Positions 5,794 through 6,128 of a stretch of DNA of 6,128 nucleotides are shown piece by piece. Origin of the DNA: Candidatus Rhabdochlamydia sp. GTDB taxonomy: Bacteria; Chlamydiota; Chlamydiia; Chlamydiales; Rhabdochlamydiaceae. The notes beneath the pieces were generated by a model, which saw nothing but the letters and a program-made list of their open reading frames with translations, was not told the origin of the DNA and made no database searches. The position numbers and the translations under genes are program-made. Each line of letters begins with the position of its first letter. The stretch's first letter is position 1. Where the stretch lies: NCBI GenBank assembly GCA_030043815.1, contig JASHWX010000043.1, positions 1-6,128 of the forward strand, in the 5' to 3' direction.

Positions 5794-5974
5794 GAGCCGT
5801 TGCAAAACTCCGGCACATGGCAAAAACGCCTTTTTGAGTCATTTTGCCACCCCGCACCCGAGCCCTACTCCATTTGAGTATGTGCTCGGGTGCGGGGCTT
5901 TGGTCGCTGACGCGACTGGCAAACTGACTCAAAATCATCGTTTTTTCCATGTACTGGAGTTTTGCAACTGGCTC
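5794..5974. mobile_element. 181-bp palindromic MITE-like element with nested hairpins (element 2)
   Basis: The ends are imperfect inverted repeats: GAGCCGTTGCAAAACTCC at 5794-5811 against 5956-5974, which differs only by one extra base. They are flanked by the direct repeat TATT (5790-5793 and 5975-5978; CTATT if the last C of the element is shared). Pairing continues inward in blocks: 5815-5828 with 5939-5952 (one mismatch), 5831-5849 with 5917-5935 (two mismatches), then a perfect GC-rich 14-bp stem CCCCGCACCCGAGC (5850-5863) with 5884-5897. At the tip is a small TACTC/GAGTA hairpin. The right arm alone has about 19 extra bases (5898-5916), holding the mini-hairpin GTCGC-TGAC-GCGAC. The 67-codon open frame across it is not a credible gene. 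The layout resembles element 1, but the sequence is different. An IS5-like MITE is inferred from the GAG ends. Confidence 0.8.
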
Positions 5975-5979
5975 TATTG

Positions 5980-6008
5980 TTTACAGATTTCTTAAATTTT
6001 TCTAGAAT
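5980..6008 (+). promoter_or_regulatory. strong sigma70/sigma66-type promoter of mcsA
   Basis: TTTACA (5980-5985) and TAGAAT (6003-6008), separated by exactly 17 nt, match the housekeeping consensus at 5 of 6 positions each. Transcription would begin near 6015, giving a very short leader that starts about at the ribosome site AAGGGGGG (6014-6021). The -35 box begins two bases after the target duplication of element 2. Confidence 0.7.
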
Positions 6009-6026
6009 CCGCTAAGGGGGGTATCC

Positions 6027-6128
6027 ATGGCGGAAAGACCTGTCGAATGCGGCCACTGCAAAAAGCCTGTGAAGGTGACGTATAAAGAGATCGCGGGCGG
6101 TGCGATCACCGTCACGGATACATGCGCT
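6027..6128 (+). CDS. mcsA: McsA-like zinc-finger / UvrB-UvrC motif protein, 5' end only (runs off the right edge)
   Basis: Thirty-four codons are visible, reading MAERPVECGHCKKPVKVTYKEI and on to DTCA. Cys8 and Cys11 form a CxxC pair, and Cys33 probably begins the second pair, as in the N-terminal zinc-binding region of McsA-type proteins. In Firmicutes McsA activates the protein arginine kinase McsB; in chlamydiae the homologue lies next to the kinase gene. The ATG has an excellent ribosome site (AAGGGGGG, 5 nt away). The UvrB/UvrC motif and any mcsB gene would lie beyond the window. The call rests on a short stretch, so other zinc-ribbon proteins remain possible. Confidence 0.6.
   Translation, partial: MAERPVECGHCKKPVKVTYKEIAGGAITVTDTCA

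Noticed and set aside
5850..5897. GC-rich central stem of element 2 as a rho-independent terminator
   Set aside because: No T run follows on either strand; it is part of the palindrome instead.
5063..5974. Composite transposon made of elements 1 and 2
   Set aside because: The terminal repeats of the two elements are different sequences and no transposase lies between them.
5792..5995. 67-codon open frame across element 2
   Set aside because: It simply reads through the inverted repeats and has no ribosome site or protein-like pattern.

Overview
The window looks like an accessory-leaning stretch of a bacterial chromosome, most likely from the Chlamydiota (environmental 'chlamydia-like' bacteria such as the Waddlia/Estrella/Parachlamydia group). 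The main clue is the gene start at the right edge. It reads like the chlamydial McsA-type protein (UvrB/UvrC-motif, zinc-finger activator of the arginine kinase). A supporting clue is the overall style: moderate GC, small sparse operons and short palindromic insertions. The placement is an inference from protein character, not from a database match.

Layout, left to right. (1) 1-715, minus: 5' part of an MGDG-synthase-like GT28 glycosyltransferase with an apparent N-terminal signal/anchor sequence and a TTG start. (2) 851-1909, plus: a membrane-anchored or exported alpha/beta hydrolase of the PAF-acetylhydrolase/dienelactone-hydrolase type. (3) 1897-2646, minus: PgeF/YfiH (laccase-domain peptidoglycan editing factor), overlapping the hydrolase tail to tail by 13 bp. 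(4) 2677-3570, plus: a CPBP-family (Rce1-like) intramembrane protease, divergent from pgeF with only 30 bp between the start codons. (5) 3571-3960, plus: an AT-rich remnant of a DUF4143-type AAA ATPase, only the C-terminal end. (6) 3927-5060, minus: a GT4-like glycosyltransferase. (7) 5063-5214: a 152-bp palindromic MITE-like element whose target duplication overlaps the start codon of the glycosyltransferase. (8) 5216-5621, minus: a small alanine-rich exported protein with a clear rho-independent terminator. (9) 5794-5974: a second, unrelated palindromic MITE-like element, next to (10) a strong sigma70/sigma66-type promoter at 5980-6008 that drives mcsA (6027 to the right edge).

Several genes concern the envelope: two glycosyltransferases, a peptidoglycan-editing enzyme, an intramembrane protease, an exported hydrolase and an exported small protein. 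They are mostly single-gene units in alternating orientation, so they do not form one pathway operon. The most unusual content is the pair of different non-coding palindromic insertions that bracket the small exported-protein gene. Each sits exactly at a gene control point: one at a start codon and terminator junction, the other just upstream of a -35 box. I see no CRISPR array, no tRNA or rRNA gene and no complete transposase.
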